Below the pieces are notes generated by a model, which made no database searches, was not told the DNA's origin, and saw only the letters and a program-made list of their open reading frames with translations. Positions 61,268 through 64,000 of a stretch of DNA of 64,000 nucleotides are shown piece after piece; position 1 is the first letter of the stretch, and each line of letters begins with the position of its first letter. Origin of the DNA: Brevibacterium sediminis (GTDB taxonomy: Bacteria > Actinomycetota > Actinomycetes > Actinomycetales > Brevibacteriaceae); contig NZ_JABKDD010000007.1 of the NCBI RefSeq assembly GCF_013623905.1, forward strand, positions 62,001 to 126,000. Direction: 5' to 3'. Made by a program: the position numbers and the translations under genes.

Positions 61268-61930
61268 ATGAACGACCTCAACGGGCAGTCGTCGCCCGCT
61301 GACCACATCGCGCCCTCCGGCCAGGCGGACGTTCCCGCGGTCGAAATCGTGTGGGGGATGCCGATGGGAATGGGTCCGTTGTGGCAGGGCGTGCCCTCGG
61401 GGCCGGGAATCGCCGGAGTCCTCCCGCCCCGCGACGAGGTCGAAGCAGTCTATGGGGCCGCTGCCGCCGAGCCGCCGCTGAACGAGGACCCGAGGTTTGC
61501 GGCAGTGTTCGCCGACGTCTACGAAGTCTCCGTCCGCAACGGGCAGGTCCTCATGACATTGACCCGGACCCAGCCCGACGGCCGGCTGAGCTCATTCGCC
61601 TACGGACACCATTGGAAATGGGAAGAACAGAAATATCCGTGGGCCTTCGAACTGCAGCGCCGCCTCGGCGAGGTTTCGACCGAACTCGAATCGACCTTCG
61701 CTCTCAACCTGCTCGCCCGTGATCCGAACCGGCGCGAACGAGGACTGGGACGGCGCACTCTCGAGGCGTGGATCGGGGAGGTCGGACGCTTCGGCTGCTG
61801 GCTGCAGACCGACGATATCGACAGCCCGGCACGACGGCTCTACGAGGAACTCGGCTTCACCGAACTCGGCCACGGGCCCGAAGCACCCAACGGGCACCCC
61901 GGCTTGGTCATGTTCCGCAGCCCGCGGTGA
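61268..61930 (+). CDS. GNAT family N-acetyltransferase
   Basis: A 220-residue protein. Acetyl-CoA binding is seen in RDPNRRERGLGRRTLEAWI, and the closing C-terminal region DIDSPARRLYEELGFTELG is the classical GNAT end. The N-terminal 60 residues are Gly/Pro/Met-rich. It lacks a recognisable substrate signature. It stands alone between the DUF222 and peptidase genes. Confidence 0.8.
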   Translation: MNDLNGQSSPADHIAPSGQADVPAVEIVWGMPMGMGPLWQGVPSGPGIAGVLPPRDEVEAVYGAAAAEPPLNEDPRFAAVFADVYEVSVRNGQVLMTLTRTQPDGRLSSFAYGHHWKWEEQKYPWAFELQRRLGEVSTELESTFALNLLARDPNRRERGLGRRTLEAWIGEVGRFGCWLQTDDIDSPARRLYEELGFTELGHGPEAPNGHPGLVMFRSPR

Positions 61931-61992
61931 GAAATCCTCGGCAGAACAGTTTCTCGTCAGCGGCGACACGTGGCCGCGTCGGCGGCGGTCAC

Positions 61993-61998
61993 TAGGAT
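61993..61998 (+). promoter_or_regulatory. -10 box of the S9A peptidase gene, leaderless
   Basis: TAGGAT ends 6 nt before ATG 62005. Confidence 0.5.
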
Positions 61999-62004
61999 GG
62001 GAGC

Positions 62005-64000
62005 ATGCGTGAAGAAGACTCCTCGAAGGCGGTCTCGACGGTGAACGCCGAACTGCCCGACGACGAAAACCTCTGGCTCGAAGACATCTACGGCGAGGAG
62101 CAGATCGCCTGGGTGAAGGACCAGAACGCGAAGACCCTCGAACGTTTTCACGACGGCCTCTTCGACGACATCTCCGGTGATCTGCGCACTGCGCTGGACT
62201 CCGACGACCGCATCCCAATGGTCACCAAACGCGGGGACCACTTCTATAACTTCTGGCGGGACAAGACGAACCCGAAGGGCCTGTGGCGACGCACCTCCTG
62301 GGACAGCTACCGCACGGCCACCCCCGACTGGGAAGTGCTGCTCGACCTCGACGAACTGGCTGCAGAGGAAGACACCGCCTGGGTCTGGTCAGGAGCGATG
62401 GTGCGCCGCAGCGACAACCGCCGCGCACTCGTCCTCCTCTCCCCGGACGGAGGTGACTCACACCGAGTCCGCGAATTCGACCTCGACGACCGCGCCTTCG
62501 TCGACGGCGGCTTCGACATCCCCGCCGCCAAAACACGGTTGGCCTGGCTCGACGACGACACCGTGCTCGTCGCCACCGAAACCGACGCCGACTCACTGAC
62601 GACCTCGTCCTACCCACGCCAAGCCCGAGCGCTCCGCCGCGGTCAGAGCCTCGACGACGCCCCGATCGTCGCCGAAGTGCCACGCGACCACGTGGCGATC
62701 TTCGTCGGCAGCGACATCCGCCCCGACACCGAGGCCACCGACCGCGCCGTCATCATCGACGCCATCGACTTCTTCAACTCGACGATGAGCTTCCTCGACC
62801 TCGCCGACATCACGAGCGCAGACGGTTCGCTGTCAGTCGAACCGACGGCATGGGCCGACGCGCTCAACAGTGTCGACGTCCCCACCGACGTCGAGGTCGG
62901 CTTCGAGCGCGACCTCGTGCTCTTCCGACCCCAGTCGACGTGGACGTCCGCCACCACCGAGGTGGCCGCCGGCGGCCTCGCCATCGCCGATATCGATGCC
63001 GTCAAGGCAGGCGAGATCGCTCCGCGCGTGATCTTCACCCCCGACGCCCACACCTCCCTGCAGTCCTTCACCTCCACCCGGGACTACCTCGTGCTCGAGC
63101 TGCTCGCCGACGTACAGTCGAAGCTCACGGTCCTCGACCTGAACAACGACTTCGCCGAATCCGCACTGCCCGGAGTCCCGGCCAACCATATGGTCGGCCT
63201 CGGCGCGGTCGACAAGTACGACCCGGCCACCGCCAACGACTTCTGGATGGTCAGCACCGGCTTCCTCACCCCTTCGACATTGTCGTACGGCACATTGGGC
63301 CCCTCGGACGAAGCTGCGGGAACGAACGAGTCCAGCATCGAGGTGATCAAGTCAGCCCCGGCGATGTTCGATGCCGAAGGGCTGAGCGTCGAACAGCACT
63401 TCGCCACCAGCGCCGACGGAACGAAGATCCCGTACTTCCAGATCGGAGCCGACGACCTCCCGCTCGACGGAGAGAATCCCACCCTGCTCGACGGCTACGG
63501 CGGCTTCGAAGTCAGCCGCACTCCCGGATACTCACCCGTTGTCGGCATCGGCTGGCTCAGCCGCAGCACCACCGGCAACACCCTCCCGGCAGGTCGCCGA
63601 GGCGTCTATGTCCTCGCGAACATCCGCGGCGGAGGCGAATACGGACCCGAATGGCACACCTCGGCGATGCGGGAGAACCGCATGCGCTGCTATGAGGACC
63701 ACTCGGCCGTGGCACGCGATCTCATCGCCCGCGGAGTGACGAGCCCGAAGACGCTCGCCTGCGCCGGCGGATCCAACGGGGGCCTGCTGGTGGGCAATAT
63801 GCTCACCCAATATCCCGAGCTCTTCGGTGCTGTGTCCTGCGGCGTTCCGCTGCTGGACATGGCCCGATACACGAAGCTCAGCGCCGGCTATTCGTGGAAG
63901 GCCGAGTACGGAGACCCGGACGTGGCCGAGGACTGGGCGTTCATCAGAGAGTTCTCTCCCTACCACCTCCTCGAGGACGGTCAGGCCTATCCGCCGGTGC
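62005..64000 (+). CDS. Prolyl oligopeptidase family serine peptidase, 3' end cut by window
   Basis: The frame is open from ATG 62005 to the right edge: 665 codons with no stop. The N-terminus ENLWLEDIYGEEQIAWVKDQN is that of S9A prolyl oligopeptidases/oligopeptidase B, followed by a beta-propeller. The hydrolase part begins near GLSVEQHFATSADGTKIPY; ANIRGGGEYGPEWH forms the oxyanion region and CAGGSNGGLLVGNM holds the catalytic Ser. The Asp and His of the triad should lie beyond 64000. No signal peptide is seen, so it is cytosolic. Confidence 0.92.
   Translation, partial: MREEDSSKAVSTVNAELPDDENLWLEDIYGEEQIAWVKDQNAKTLERFHDGLFDDISGDLRTALDSDDRIPMVTKRGDHFYNFWRDKTNPKGLWRRTSWDSYRTATPDWEVLLDLDELAAEEDTAWVWSGAMVRRSDNRRALVLLSPDGGDSHRVREFDLDDRAFVDGGFDIPAAKTRLAWLDDDTVLVATETDADSLTTSSYPRQARALRRGQSLDDAPIVAEVPRDHVAIFVGSDIRPDTEATDRAVIIDAIDFFNSTMSFLDLADITSADGSLSVEPTAWADALNSVDVPTDVEVGFERDLVLFRPQSTWTSATTEVAAGGLAIADIDAVKAGEIAPRVIFTPDAHTSLQSFTSTRDYLVLELLADVQSKLTVLDLNNDFAESALPGVPANHMVGLGAVDKYDPATANDFWMVSTGFLTPSTLSYGTLGPSDEAAGTNESSIEVIKSAPAMFDAEGLSVEQHFATSADGTKIPYFQIGADDLPLDGENPTLLDGYGGFEVSRTPGYSPVVGIGWLSRSTTGNTLPAGRRGVYVLANIRGGGEYGPEWHTSAMRENRMRCYEDHSAVARDLIARGVTSPKTLACAGGSNGGLLVGNMLTQYPELFGAVSCGVPLLDMARYTKLSAGYSWKAEYGDPDVAEDWAFIREFSPYHLLEDGQAYPPV

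Overview
This is a GC-rich actinobacterial chromosome segment. The closest fit is a member of the Micrococcales such as Brevibacterium. That placement is an inference from the gene set, the gene order (mnmA, a MetE-like gene, ligA, gatCAB, then ilvD, ilvBNC, serA, leuB, ilvE), the CE1758/CE1759-type flavin pair and the DUF222-HNH gene. I see no rRNA, tRNA, CRISPR array, transposase or prophage. Apart from two edge-truncated genes it looks like ordinary chromosomal core with small accessory islands.

Layout. 1-1335: a SulP transporter (cut by the left edge) coupled to a cysteine-free ArsR regulator with a palindromic operator on its start codon, then oligoribonuclease. 1527-6119: a thioredoxin-TPR gene between two long paralogous membrane proteins, each with two membrane helices and then an internal lipobox; the second appears to start at CTG. 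6150-7042: two small membrane proteins on the minus strand. 7157-15087: cysteine desulfurase, mnmA, an S9 peptidase, a MetE-like protein and ligA, with short overlaps. 15257-19165: a small secreted protein, a 58-bp perfect palindrome, then gatCAB. 19379-23129: an unknown protein, peptide deformylase, cysK and cysE.

23476-25842: a luciferase-like monooxygenase, FMN reductase and MarR operon with its own palindrome. 25910-31588: two 2-hydroxyacid dehydrogenases, ilvD and a benzoylformate decarboxylase-like ThDP enzyme. 31730-36734: aldo/keto reductase, a Glc/GlcNAc-type PTS split over three genes, apt, an isoaspartyl methyltransferase-like gene and a membrane protein. 36859-40466: two ABC exporter half-transporters. 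40656-44422: ilvBNC behind a leader-peptide attenuator. 44611-50218: a peptide-type ABC importer operon. 50504-57693: an Eis-like acetyltransferase, serA, PAP2, an HpcH/CitE-like lyase, leuB and ilvE. 57844-64000: an MFS transporter, DUF222-HNH, GNAT and an S9A peptidase cut by the right edge.

The genes combine into branched-chain amino acid synthesis (ilvD, ilvBNC, leuB, ilvE), serine and cysteine synthesis (serA, cysE, cysK), tRNA charging and thiolation (gatCAB, cysteine desulfurase, mnmA) and transport. Two signals run through the window. First, many genes start 6-7 nt after a TANNNT-like -10 box, which implies leaderless mRNAs. Second, a 12-mer, TCGCCGAGGCGG or its complement, occurs at least 12 times, far above base-composition expectation.
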